Position numbers and translations under genes: made by a program | Source: Arthrobacter sp. 131MFCol6.1 | GTDB lineage: Bacteria > Actinomycetota > Actinomycetes > Actinomycetales > Micrococcaceae | Assembly (NCBI RefSeq): GCF_000374925.1 | Contig: NZ_KB895542.1 | Span: 241,456-305,455, forward strand | DNA: 64,000 nucleotides | Direction of reading: 5' to 3' | Notes under the pieces: generated by a model | The model's database searches: none | What the model was told of the DNA's origin: nothing | The model's input: only the letters and a program-made list of their open reading frames with translations | Shown: in pieces, positions 37,159 through 45,418 of the stretch | Layout of the letters: the number at the start of each line of letters is the position of its first letter | Numbering within the stretch: position 1 is the first letter of the stretch

Positions 37159-37171
37159 GGGTGGGACGGTT

Positions 37172-38008
37172 TTACTTTGCGGCCGGAATCCCGGCGACCG
37201 GCACGTGCGCCACGCCGCCGGCGGCCCGCTTGGAGCCTCGGCGTTCGAGCCAGATGGCCAGGCGGGAGACTGCCAGGTCGATCGCGATGTAGATGGCCGC
37301 GGCCACGAAGAACACCGGGAACAGGTACTGCGGGCCCAGGAAGTCCGCCATGACCTGCACGGCCCGGAGCAGCTCGCCGTAGGCGACGATGTAGCCGAGC
37401 GACGTGTCCTTCAACAGCACCACGAGCTGCGCGACCAGCGACGGCAGCATGCGCCGGATGGCCTGCGGCAGCTCGATGGTCAGCCGGGACTGGAAGCTCG
37501 TCAGGCCGATCGCCAGGCCGGCCTCACGCTGGCCCTTGGGCAGCGACTGGACGCCGGCGCGGATGATCTCGGCAAAAATCGCCGAGTTGTACAGGACCAG
37601 GCCGGCCACGACTGCGACGAACGAGCTGGTGGCAAAGACGAGCAGCACGAACAGCATCATGAGCACAACGGGCATGCCGCGCAGGAATTCCAGCACGACC
37701 CGGGTAGGCACCCTGACCCAGGCGTTGTCCGAGATGCGCAGCAGGCACAGGAGCAGGCCCAGTGGGAAGGCAATCACGGCCGCCACCGCCGCGGCGGCGA
37801 GCGTGGCGCCGATGCCGGCGGCGATCAGGGCCCAGACCTCGGGCAGCTGGAAGACCGCCCAGCGTTTGGGGTCGAAGATTCCCTGCTGGGCGAGGGTCAT
37901 GACCGCCAGGACGAGAAGGCCGCCGATCACGATGACGCCGATGATGGAACCGATCAGCGAAACCCGGCGGGCCTTGGGGCCTGGGACGTCGTAGAGAACA
38001 GAGCTCAT
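37172..38008 (-). CDS. gluD: Glutamate ABC importer permease
   Basis: Membrane subunit of a polar amino-acid importer, 278 residues, with five to six membrane segments and the EAA loop AEIIRAGVQSLPKGQREAG. It lies last in a four-gene set with the order ATPase, binding protein, permease, permease, the same as gluABCD of Corynebacterium glutamicum. Its start overlaps the stop of gluC by four bases. The C-terminal tail is basic. Confidence 0.88.
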   Translation of the reverse strand: MSSVLYDVPGPKARRVSLIGSIIGVIVIGGLLVLAVMTLAQQGIFDPKRWAVFQLPEVWALIAAGIGATLAAAAVAAVIAFPLGLLLCLLRISDNAWVRVPTRVVLEFLRGMPVVLMMLFVLLVFATSSFVAVVAGLVLYNSAIFAEIIRAGVQSLPKGQREAGLAIGLTSFQSRLTIELPQAIRRMLPSLVAQLVVLLKDTSLGYIVAYGELLRAVQVMADFLGPQYLFPVFFVAAAIYIAIDLAVSRLAIWLERRGSKRAAGGVAHVPVAGIPAAK

Positions 38009-38655
38009 CGCGCGATTGCCACCTTTCGTTCAACGACACTGGCGAGGTAGCCAAGCGGGATGGTTATCAGCAGGTAGAAGAATGCGACGCCGACCAGAAC
38101 CCACATGACGGCGTCGCCGTTGGCGTTGGCGAGCTGCTTGCCTTGGCCGAAGAGTTCCAGCACGTAGAACGCGCCGGCTACAGAGGAGTTCTTGACCAGG
38201 GCGATCAGGATGTTGATCAACGGCGGGATCACCGTGCGCAGGGCCTGCGGCAGGATGATCAGGGAGAGCACCTGGCTGAACTTCATGCCGATGCTGCGGG
38301 CGGCCTCCGCCTGGCCCACCGGGACACTGTTGACGCCGGAGCGCACGGCCTCGGCGATGAAGGCCGCGGTGTAGGCGCTCAGGGCGATGATGGCGGCGAC
38401 CTCAAACTGCTGGAACGTGACGCCGAGGCGGGGCAGAACCACCGCCGCGAAGAAGAATGCGATGGTCAGCGGGGTATTCCGGACGATCTCGACGTACACC
38501 ATGCTGAAGCCGCGCAGCGCGGCAACGGGCGAGACGCGGGCGGCCGCCAGAACGGTACCGAAAATCAAGGCGATAATCCCCGAGACCAGGGACAGGAAGA
38601 GGGTTCGGAGAAAACCGTCCCAATACTGGGGGAGGTTTTCAATGATGACGTCCAT
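38005..38655 (-). CDS. gluC: Glutamate ABC importer permease
   Basis: Membrane subunit of 216 residues, shorter than gluD as is normal. It has the EAA loop IAEAVRSGVNSVPVGQAEAARSI. ATG 38655 is taken as the start because AAGGAA lies upstream and the first helix begins directly; the frame is open to 38748, but that extension overlaps the region between genes and lacks family resemblance. It overlaps gluD. Confidence 0.88.
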   Translation of the reverse strand: MDVIIENLPQYWDGFLRTLFLSLVSGIIALIFGTVLAAARVSPVAALRGFSMVYVEIVRNTPLTIAFFFAAVVLPRLGVTFQQFEVAAIIALSAYTAAFIAEAVRSGVNSVPVGQAEAARSIGMKFSQVLSLIILPQALRTVIPPLINILIALVKNSSVAGAFYVLELFGQGKQLANANGDAVMWVLVGVAFFYLLITIPLGYLASVVERKVAIAR

Positions 38656-38754
38656 AAGTTCCTTCAGCTGCGTTGAGGGGATTCCAGGCGAAAGACGGGA
38701 GTGGCGGCCGCCGGGCTGCGATGAAATCGCTGGCCCGGCAACCGCCACAGCCGG

Positions 38755-39639
38755 CTAGTAGCGGTCGATCGTGGGAAGCGCGGGCGCGGTCTTGATGACG
38801 GTCCCGGCGGTGTCCTCCCAGGCCTTCTTGTAGGACCCGTCCTTGTCGAAGGCCTCCAGCTGGTCATTGATCCACATGCGGAAGGCGGTGTCGTCCTTCT
38901 TCAGGCCAATGCCGTAGGGCTCCTTGGTGAAGGTCTGGTCCGATGCCAGCTTGAAGGCGTCCGGCTCCTTGGCCACGAAACCGGCAAGGATGACGTTGTC
39001 GGTGGTGATCGCTTCGACCTGCTTGTTCCGCAGCGGCTCAAGGCAGGCGGAGTAGGTCGCCGCCGGAACCAGCACTGCGCCGTACTTCTCCACGATCGTG
39101 GAGGCCGGCGTGGAACCGGTCACGGAGCAGACGTTCTTGCCCTTGACGTCCTCGGGCTTGGTGATGGAGTTGTTGTCCTTGTTCACCATGAGGGCCTGTC
39201 CGGCCTCGTAGTACGGGCCGGCGAAGTCGACTTCGGCCTTGCGCTTGTCGTTGATGGTGTAGGTGGCAACGATCATGTCCACCTTGCCCTGCTTGATGAA
39301 CTGCTCGCGGTTGGCGGAGACAGTTTCAACCCACTCGATCTTGTCGGCCGGGATGCCCAGCTTGGCGGCAATGAGCTTGCCCATTTCGACGTCGAAGCCG
39401 ACCGGCTTGCCGTCGAGGCCCTTCTGGCCGAAGAGAGGCTGGTCGAACTTGGTGCCGATGGTGATCTTGCCTGCGGAAGAAAGCTTGGCCATGGTGGAAT
39501 CGGCGGCAAAGCTCGGCTTCTCGGCTACGGGCGGGTTGGTGGTAGTGGAGGAGCTGCCGCCACAGGCACTCAGGCTGAGCGCCAGTGCTGCGGATGCGGC
39601 AACCAGAAGGGATTTCCTTCGGGTCAAAAATGCCTTCAT
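38755..39639 (-). CDS. gluB: Glutamate-binding lipoprotein
   Basis: Family 3 solute-binding lipoprotein of 294 residues. The signal peptide ends in lipobox LSAC (Cys26). Family markers include KITIGTKFDQPLFG near the start of the mature part, GFDVEMGKLIAAKLGI, and VDMIVATYTINDKRKAEVDF, all typical of glutamate/glutamine-binding proteins. It lies between the ATPase gene and the permease genes. The ligand is taken from gene order and similarity to C. glutamicum GluB; aspartate or glutamine are alternatives. Confidence 0.88.
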   Translation of the reverse strand: MKAFLTRRKSLLVAASAALALSLSACGGSSSTTTNPPVAEKPSFAADSTMAKLSSAGKITIGTKFDQPLFGQKGLDGKPVGFDVEMGKLIAAKLGIPADKIEWVETVSANREQFIKQGKVDMIVATYTINDKRKAEVDFAGPYYEAGQALMVNKDNNSITKPEDVKGKNVCSVTGSTPASTIVEKYGAVLVPAATYSACLEPLRNKQVEAITTDNVILAGFVAKEPDAFKLASDQTFTKEPYGIGLKKDDTAFRMWINDQLEAFDKDGSYKKAWEDTAGTVIKTAPALPTIDRY

Positions 39640-39694
39640 GACATTCCTTTCATTGGGCCGCCGTCAGGCGGCCAGGGTGCGAACTCGTAGTCGG

Positions 39695-40450
39695 TCAGTG
39701 TGTCAGCAGCTTGGACAGGAAATCCTTGGCCCGGCTGCTCTTGGGATTGGTGAAGAACTCTTCGGGGGTCGCGTCCTCGACGATCTGGCCGTCGGCCATG
39801 AACACGACGCGGTCGGCGGCCTTGCGGGCGAAGCCCATCTCGTGGGTGACCACGATCATGGTCATGCCCTCCTTGGCGAGCTGGACCATGACGTCCAGGA
39901 CCTCGTTGATCATTTCCGGGTCGAGGGCCGAGGTGGGCTCATCGAAGAGCATCACCTTGGGCTTCATGGCCAGGGCGCGGGCAATGGCAACGCGCTGCTG
40001 CTGGCCGCCGGAGAGCTGGGCCGGAAGTTTGGGGGCCTGATGCCCGACGCCGACGCGCTCGAGCAGCGCCATGGCGTCCTTGTCGGCCTCGCCCTTGGCG
40101 ACGCCCTTGACCTTGATCGGGCCGAGGGTGACGTTTTCCAGGATGGTCTTGTGGGCGAAGAGGTTGAAGGACTGGAAGACCATACCGACGTCGGCGCGCA
40201 GCTTCGCCAGTTCCTTGCCCTCGGCGGGCAGTTCCTTGCCATCGATCTTGATATCGCCGTCGTCGATGGTCTCGAGACGGTTGATGGCGCGGCAGAGCGT
40301 GGACTTGCCGGAACCCGAAGGGCCGATGACAACAACAACCTCACCCTTGCGGACGTTCAGGTTGATGTCCTTCAGGACGTGCAACTGGCCGTAATGCTTG
40401 TTCACGGCCTTCAGGGAGACGAGAGCATCGCCGGGCACTTGAGTAGTCAT
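39695..40450 (-). CDS. gluA: Glutamate ABC importer ATPase
   Basis: ATP-hydrolysing subunit of 251 residues: Walker [25 protein letters not shown] as Q-loop region, signature LSGGQQQR, Walker [16 protein letters not shown] and the switch His in [16 protein letters not shown]. The polar amino-acid subfamily is clear from these. ATG 40450 has a TAGATT box ending six bases upstream, so the operon mRNA probably begins at this codon. It is divergent from the LOG gene; both promoters lie in a 215-base gap with no other feature. Confidence 0.93.
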   Translation of the reverse strand: MTTQVPGDALVSLKAVNKHYGQLHVLKDINLNVRKGEVVVVIGPSGSGKSTLCRAINRLETIDDGDIKIDGKELPAEGKELAKLRADVGMVFQSFNLFAHKTILENVTLGPIKVKGVAKGEADKDAMALLERVGVGHQAPKLPAQLSGGQQQRVAIARALAMKPKVMLFDEPTSALDPEMINEVLDVMVQLAKEGMTMIVVTHEMGFARKAADRVVFMADGQIVEDATPEEFFTNPKSSRAKDFLSKLLTH

Positions 40451-40456
40451 AGAAAG

Positions 40457-40462
40457 AATCTA
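40457..40462 (-). promoter_or_regulatory. -10 box of gluABCD, leaderless
   Basis: TAGATT on the minus strand ends six bases before ATG 40450. Confidence 0.6.
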
Positions 40463-40652
40463 GCGAAGATTGACGGAATATGACCGCAATCACTCTGTTT
40501 AGGGCAGATCGTGATTCAAGAGATACCTGCACGTCAGCGTCCCTTACGGGCCAGCCGCAGGACTCCGGCAGGGGTCCCGCGGCGGTCCCGGGCCTCCTCT
40601 GGCCGCCGCTCCCGCGCCGACGCGCCGACGCGGCGGCGACGGAGTTCCGCGC

Positions 40653-40658
40653 TAGCCT
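40653..40658 (+). promoter_or_regulatory. -10 box of LOG gene, leaderless
   Basis: TAGCCT ends six bases before ATG 40665. It abuts the alternative ATG 40659, which makes that start unlikely. Confidence 0.55.
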
Positions 40659-40664
40659 ATGGGC

Positions 40665-41558
40665 ATGAGTAGCGATCCGCAGCACGGCCCCAAGCAGAAC
40701 CCCGAGCAGAACCCGGAACAGAATCCCGCCGGAAAGCCGGCCCGCGAGACCCGCAGCACACCGGCGCCCAACGGGATCCGCCACAAGGGCCCGCTTGAGC
40801 TGCGCCGCAAGGCCGCCAAGGTCACGATGTCCGACCAGACCCTGCTCGACACAAAAGGGCCGGGCCAGTTCGTCCACACCGACCCCTGGCGCGTGCTGCG
40901 GATCCAGAGCGAGTTCGTGGAAGGCTTCGGCGCGCTGGCCGATCTCGGTCCTGCAGTCAGCGTCTTCGGCTCCGCCCGCACCGTGCCGGGCAGCGCGAAC
41001 TACGAGCTCGGCGTCGAGGTCGGACGCCGGCTGGCCGAAGCCGGACTGGCCGTGATCACCGGCGGCGGCCCCGGCTCGATGGAGGCCGCCAACATGGGCG
41101 CCGTGCAGGGAAACGGGGTCTCCGTGGGGCTCGGAATCGAACTGCCTTTCGAACAGGGCATGAACCAGTGGGTGGACCTGGGCATCAACTTCCGGTACTT
41201 CTTCGCCCGCAAGACCATGTTCGTCAAGTACGCCCAAGGCTTCATCGTGCTCCCCGGCGGCCTCGGCACCCTGGATGAGCTCTTCGAAGCCATGGTCCTG
41301 GTCCAAACCCGCAAGGTCACCTCCTTCCCGATCGTGCTGGTGGGAACCGCTTTCTGGAGCCCCATGCTCGAGTGGGTCCGGGACACCCTCGTCGCGGAGG
41401 GAATGGTTTCGGCCGAAGACCTGGACCTCGTGCAGGTGGTGGACGACCCCGCGCGGGCCGTCGAGCTGGTCGTGGAAGGCGCCGCCCGCCACCGGAACCC
41501 GAACGGCAGCTCCACCAACGGGACCGGCACCGCGAACATCAAGGGACCGCGGGGCTGA
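40665..41558 (+). CDS. LOG-family protein (TIGR00730; nucleotide phosphoribohydrolase-like)
   Basis: Rossmann-fold protein of 297 residues from ATG 40665. It has the two LOG-family motifs: GGGPGSMEAANMGA and PGGLGTLDELFEAM. Members hydrolyse cytokinin or purine nucleoside 5-monophosphates to base and ribose phosphate. An N-terminal extension of about 70 polar residues precedes the domain, rich in NPEQN repeats at the start. The equivalent in M. tuberculosis is Rv1205, near dapE as here. The reaction in this organism is inferred. Confidence 0.88.
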   Translation: MSSDPQHGPKQNPEQNPEQNPAGKPARETRSTPAPNGIRHKGPLELRRKAAKVTMSDQTLLDTKGPGQFVHTDPWRVLRIQSEFVEGFGALADLGPAVSVFGSARTVPGSANYELGVEVGRRLAEAGLAVITGGGPGSMEAANMGAVQGNGVSVGLGIELPFEQGMNQWVDLGINFRYFFARKTMFVKYAQGFIVLPGGLGTLDELFEAMVLVQTRKVTSFPIVLVGTAFWSPMLEWVRDTLVAEGMVSAEDLDLVQVVDDPARAVELVVEGAARHRNPNGSSTNGTGTANIKGPRG

Positions 41559-41606
41559 TTCGTCCGCCTGAGCGCTCCGGCGTCCGCCTTCTGGCACGAT
41601 GGTCTA

Positions 41607-41963
41607 GTGAGTCTCTTTCTGGTTTTCCTGGCGATTGTGCTGATCGGCGTCGCCGTCCTCCTGGGCACCGGCCTGGCGCCCAAAATCTTCCGGCGCCGCC
41701 GGGACGGCGGTGCGGGCGGTTCCTTTGACGACGGCTTCGACGAGCCGGTCGCAGCCCTGCCGCCGGTCCTGCTGCCCGAGCGCGCGGCCCCGGCGGACAT
41801 TGACCGTCTGCGCTTCGCCGTCGGACTCCGCGGCTACCGGATGGACCAGGTGGATCAGGTCCTGGATGACCTGCGGGAGCAGATCACCGCCAAGGACCAG
41901 AAGATCGAGGCACTCGGGGAGGAACTGGAGCGCCTCCGCCCGCCGACTGAACAGCGGCCGTGA
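41607..41963 (+). CDS. DivIVA-domain membrane protein
   Basis: Protein of 118 residues with an N-terminal membrane segment (3-20), an acidic linker and a DivIVA-type motif RFAVGLRGYRMDQVDQVLDDL followed by a coiled coil. Short DivIVA-domain proteins are common in actinobacteria and often linked to polar growth or cell-envelope work; the precise role is unknown. GTG 41607 overlaps no gene upstream; a CACGAT box ends six bases before it. Its stop overlaps the next gene by four bases (GTGA), so the two are probably coupled. Confidence 0.75.
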   Translation: MSLFLVFLAIVLIGVAVLLGTGLAPKIFRRRRDGGAGGSFDDGFDEPVAALPPVLLPERAAPADIDRLRFAVGLRGYRMDQVDQVLDDLREQITAKDQKIEALGEELERLRPPTEQRP

Positions 41964-43309
41964 GCCGCGTGGAAGACCCGGAGACCGTTGCGGCGCCTGT
42001 TGCCCCGGAACCACAGGGGTTGAACGCGGCGCTGTGGAGCCGCATCGCCGCCGCGGGCGCCGGGGTGGCGCGGTGGCCCTGGTGGGCGCAGGTGGCCGTC
42101 CTGTACATCGCCGCCCGGCTGGTCAGCGCCTGCATCTTCATGGCCGCCGCCCTGCACCAGGGCGTGAATCCGTGGTTTCCCGCCAAGCCCGACTATTGGA
42201 ACTTCATCAACATCTGGGACGCCCGCTGGTACGCCCAAGCGCTGCAGGCGGGGTATCCGGCGCTTCTGCCGACCGACGACGCCGGCACTGTCCAGGAGAA
42301 CACGTGGGCCTTCTACCCGCTGTTTCCCGTGCTCGGCCGGGTGGTGTCCGGGCTGACAGGCACGGGTCCGGCCTGGTCCCTGACGGCCATCGCCGTTCTC
42401 TCCGGAGTGGGTGCCGCCCTCGTGGCGTACAGGATCTTCCGGCACCGGGCCACGCACCGCACGGCGCTCTGGGGGACCGTGTTCCTGGCGGCTTTCCCGG
42501 TGGCGCCGGTGCTGCAGGTGCCCTACGCCGAATCCCTCAACCTGCTGCTCCTCGGCGCCGCGCTGCTGCTCGTCATGGAGCGCCGGTACCTGTGGGCCAT
42601 GCCCGTCGTGGTCCTGATGTGCCTTTCCCGGCCCACCGGGGTTCCGTTTGCCGCGATGATGGGCCTGTTGCTGCTCTACCGTTTCTGGCAGCGCCTCACC
42701 GCGCAGCCCTCCACAACACCGCCCCCCACAACGCAGAGTCCCGCGACACAGGGCGTCACAGTGCAGCGCGGGGACGGCGTCGACGACGTTCCCGGCAACG
42801 CGGAGCTGTGGTCCCTGGGCGGGCTCACCGCCGTCAGCGGCATTGGTGCGCTGCTGTGGCCGGCCATCGCCTGGGCCGCGACCGGCGATCTGGGCGCCTA
42901 TACCAAGACCGAAACCGCATGGCGCGGCGATGACCTGGTGCCATTCAAGCCATGGTTCGACGCCGGCATCATGCTCTTCGGACCGACGCTTGGCGTGCTG
43001 GCTCCCTTCGTGTTCGTTGCCGCGTTCACGCTGTTGATGATGTCCCGGCCGGTCGTCGCCCTGGGCACTGAGCTGAGGCTCTGGTGCTGCTGCTACATGG
43101 GGTACCTGCTGGTCTTCCTGCACCCCCAGACCAGCACGTTCAGGATGCTGCTGCCGCTGTTCCCGCTAGCCCTCAGCGCTGCCCTTCTCTCACGTTCCCG
43201 CGCCTACCGCGGCACCGTGGTGGTCATGTTCGTGCTGCTGCAGATCGTCTGGATTGTGTGGCTGTGGGCGTGGGCGCAGCTGCCGGGCGGAGGGGACTAC
43301 CCGCCGTGA
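41960..43309 (+). CDS. PIG-V-like GT-C family mannosyltransferase (predicted)
   Basis: Multi-spanning membrane protein of 449 residues with about eight to ten membrane helices. After the first helix comes WDARWYAQALQAGYP, followed by AFYPLFPVLGR, a pattern typical of PIG-V-type mannosyltransferases that use polyprenyl-phosphate mannose; a WDxxWY motif near the first external loop carries the catalytic aspartate. A repeat-rich cytosolic segment (TTPPPTTQSPATQ) breaks the helices near residue 250. The start overlaps the DivIVA-domain gene. The sugar and acceptor are inferred from the fold only. Confidence 0.7.
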   Translation: MSRVEDPETVAAPVAPEPQGLNAALWSRIAAAGAGVARWPWWAQVAVLYIAARLVSACIFMAAALHQGVNPWFPAKPDYWNFINIWDARWYAQALQAGYPALLPTDDAGTVQENTWAFYPLFPVLGRVVSGLTGTGPAWSLTAIAVLSGVGAALVAYRIFRHRATHRTALWGTVFLAAFPVAPVLQVPYAESLNLLLLGAALLLVMERRYLWAMPVVVLMCLSRPTGVPFAAMMGLLLLYRFWQRLTAQPSTTPPPTTQSPATQGVTVQRGDGVDDVPGNAELWSLGGLTAVSGIGALLWPAIAWAATGDLGAYTKTETAWRGDDLVPFKPWFDAGIMLFGPTLGVLAPFVFVAAFTLLMMSRPVVALGTELRLWCCCYMGYLLVFLHPQTSTFRMLLPLFPLALSAALLSRSRAYRGTVVVMFVLLQIVWIVWLWAWAQLPGGGDYPP

Positions 43310-43562
43310 CGCACAGCACCTTTTCGCGGCGCCGGCCCGGCCTGGCGGGACGCGCTGGAAAGTCCAACGATTAGCTACGGGCGCATTGTTACGCGATAAT
43401 AGAGGATAAGCAAGGACAAGAAGCACACAGTTTGTAAGCGCATTATTTGTGGGTTTGCCTGTCACGGCCGCCTTCTGGAGCGTCGCCGGGCGGGATGATT
43501 GGCCAAGCGGACGCAGCCCGGCCGGGCTGGTAAGTCAGGGACTAATAAAGGGGATATTCCTT

Positions 43563-43730
43563 ATGGCGGCAATGAAACCACGCACCGGCGACGGCCCTAT
43601 GGAAGTGACGAAAGAGGGACGCAGCCTGATCATGCGTGTTCCGCTCGAAGGCGGGGGGCGGCTTGTAGTCGAACTCAATGCCGCTGAGGCGACGAACCTC
43701 AAGGAATGCCTCGTCGGCGTCACCGAATAG
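43563..43730 (+). CDS. DUF3117 protein
   Basis: Small conserved protein of 55 residues, the exact DUF3117 length, with the typical start MKPRTGDGPMEVTKEGRSL and end LVVELNAAEATNL. Its function is unknown. The M. tuberculosis orthologue is Rv1211. ATG 43563 is preceded by AAAGGGGAT. The open frame extends upstream to 43449, but only this part is conserved. In the 253-base gap before it, GATAAT at 43395-43400 is a candidate -10. Confidence 0.9.
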   Translation: MAAMKPRTGDGPMEVTKEGRSLIMRVPLEGGGRLVVELNAAEATNLKECLVGVTE

Positions 43731-43753
43731 CGTCACGCCAAGAGCTTCGCAAC

Positions 43754-43795
43754 AGGGCGGGGTCCCGGCCACCAGGCTGCGGACCCCGCCCTTTG
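43754..43795 (+). terminator. Terminator after DUF3117 gene
   Basis: AGGGCGGGGTCC (43754-43765) pairs with GGACCCCGCCCT (43781-43792), followed by TT. It lies between convergent genes. Confidence 0.85.
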
Positions 43796-43851
43796 CTGTC
43801 TGCGCCCGACCCCCGCGCGGGCTGTTACTTCTGGGCTACCAGCTCGTGGCG

Positions 43852-44484
43852 TTACTTCTTCACGGCGATCAGCAGGCCGTCGCCGGTGGGCAGCATGGCG
43901 GACGCGAGGCGGTCGTCGTCGCGGATGGACTTGCCGATCTGGCGCAGCACCACGGTGGTGGCTTCCCGGGCGGCCGGGTTCGCGACCCGGTCCTTGTCCA
44001 GGGCATCGTTGACGATCAGCAGCCCGCCGGATTTGAGCAGCCGCACAGCTTGTTCCACGTAGCTGGGGTAGTTCGGCTTGTCCGCGTCAATGAACACGAG
44101 GTCATAGGCGCCGTCCGTCAGCCGGGGCAGGACATCCCCGGCCCGGCCCGAAATGGTGCGGGTGCGGTTGGCGGGGCTGCCGGCCTCCTGGAACGCTTCG
44201 CGCGCGGCCTTGAGGTGTTCGACGTCGACGTCGATGGTGGTCAGGACAGCCTGCGGGCCGAGCCCGCGCAGGATGCACACGCCGGACACGCCCGCACCGG
44301 TGCCGATCTCCACGGCGGTCTGTGCCTTGGACGCCGCCGCCAGCACCGTCAGCACGGCGCCCACGCCGGGACCGATCGGGGTCACGCCAAGCTCGAAGGA
44401 CCGTTCGCGCGCGTGCAACAGGACCTCATCCTCGGCAGGCAGATCTTCTGCGTAGGACCAGCTCGTGGACTTATCGGCGCTCAT
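43852..44484 (-). CDS. SAM-dependent O-methyltransferase (class I, OMT family 3)
   Basis: Protein of 210 residues of the catechol/caffeoyl-CoA O-methyltransferase type. SAM-binding motif I is VEIGTGAGVSGV, the acidic loop follows in TTIDVDVEHLK, and the metal-binding pair region is YDLVFIDADKPNY with a second in IVNDALDKDRV. The M. tuberculosis equivalent is Rv1220c, immediately before sigE, as here. The substrate is unknown. It is divergent from sigE. ATG 44484 has no strong ribosome site. Confidence 0.9.
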   Translation of the reverse strand: MSADKSTSWSYAEDLPAEDEVLLHARERSFELGVTPIGPGVGAVLTVLAAASKAQTAVEIGTGAGVSGVCILRGLGPQAVLTTIDVDVEHLKAAREAFQEAGSPANRTRTISGRAGDVLPRLTDGAYDLVFIDADKPNYPSYVEQAVRLLKSGGLLIVNDALDKDRVANPAAREATTVVLRQIGKSIRDDDRLASAMLPTGDGLLIAVKK

Positions 44485-44756
44485 GGGATATCGCTTTCTG
44501 GGCGGCAGGGGAGTGTTCCCTACAGCGTACTGTGTCCGGCGCGACGGGACGCGGAGGCGGCAGCACCGTGGCCCCGTCCGGAGGACGCCGTTCTGCCTTC
44601 GGCGGAAGACCGCGGTGGATCAGGAAATTCCCAGCTTATTTTGAAATGATGGGTATCCGCTCATCCGCGTGGTGATCGGCGTCGAATGAAGGGTGCAGGA
44701 ACCTGTGCAAGCAGGCACAATTCAGGCGTAGGTACCATCCACGAGGGGAGTGGACG

Positions 44757-45410
44757 ATGTCGATTCTGGCACCTGTCCCGGCAGCTGAGGCAACAGATTC
44801 AACCGGCCAGTCCCGGACCGCGGCGGAAGCCGAATGGGTCCGGCCGACCTGGGAGGAAGTGGTGACCAACCACTCCGCCAAGGTCTACCGCCTTGCGTAC
44901 CGGCTGACCGGAAACAAGTACGACGCCGAGGACCTCACCCAGGAGGTGTTCGTCCGGGTGTTCCGTTCGCTTGAGAACTTCAAGCCCGGCACGCTGGACG
45001 GCTGGCTGCACCGGATCACCACCAACCTGTTCCTGGACCAGGCGCGGCGCAAGAGCAGGATCCGCTTTGACGCCCTGGCCGACGACGCCGAGTCGCGGCT
45101 GCCGGGCCGGGAGCCCGGGCCGGAGCAAAGCTTCGAATTCAACAACCTCGACGTCGATGTCCAGGCAGCGCTCGAGGAACTTCCGCCCGACTTCCGCGCC
45201 GCCGTCGTGCTGTGCGACCTCGAAGGGCTCTCCTACGACGAAGTCGCCGCCGCGCTGGACATCAAGCTCGGGACCGTCCGGTCCCGGATTCACCGCGGCC
45301 GGACAATGCTCCGTGAAAAGCTCGCGCACCGCGACCCCCGCCCGGCACAGCCGGCCAAGCAGTCCCTCAAGCCGCGGCTCAAGATGCCGCGCATCGCCGG
45401 CCTCCTCTGA
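44757..45410 (+). CDS. sigE: ECF RNA polymerase sigma factor SigE
   Basis: Extracytoplasmic-function sigma factor of 217 residues. Region 2 is seen in [29 protein letters not shown], with the DAEDLTQE motif, and region 4 in [29 protein letters not shown], ending in [12 protein letters not shown] good GAGGGGA lies before ATG 44757. The C-terminal basic tail (KPRLKMP) also occurs in SigE proteins. The anti-sigma gene begins nine bases after the stop. A GGAACC element at about 44699 with an inverted repeat TGTGC/GCACA might be a self-recognised promoter, but the -10 is not convincing. Confidence 0.92.
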   Translation: MSILAPVPAAEATDSTGQSRTAAEAEWVRPTWEEVVTNHSAKVYRLAYRLTGNKYDAEDLTQEVFVRVFRSLENFKPGTLDGWLHRITTNLFLDQARRKSRIRFDALADDAESRLPGREPGPEQSFEFNNLDVDVQAALEELPPDFRAAVVLCDLEGLSYDEVAAALDIKLGTVRSRIHRGRTMLREKLAHRDPRPAQPAKQSLKPRLKMPRIAGLL

Positions 45411-45418
45411 ACCGGTCA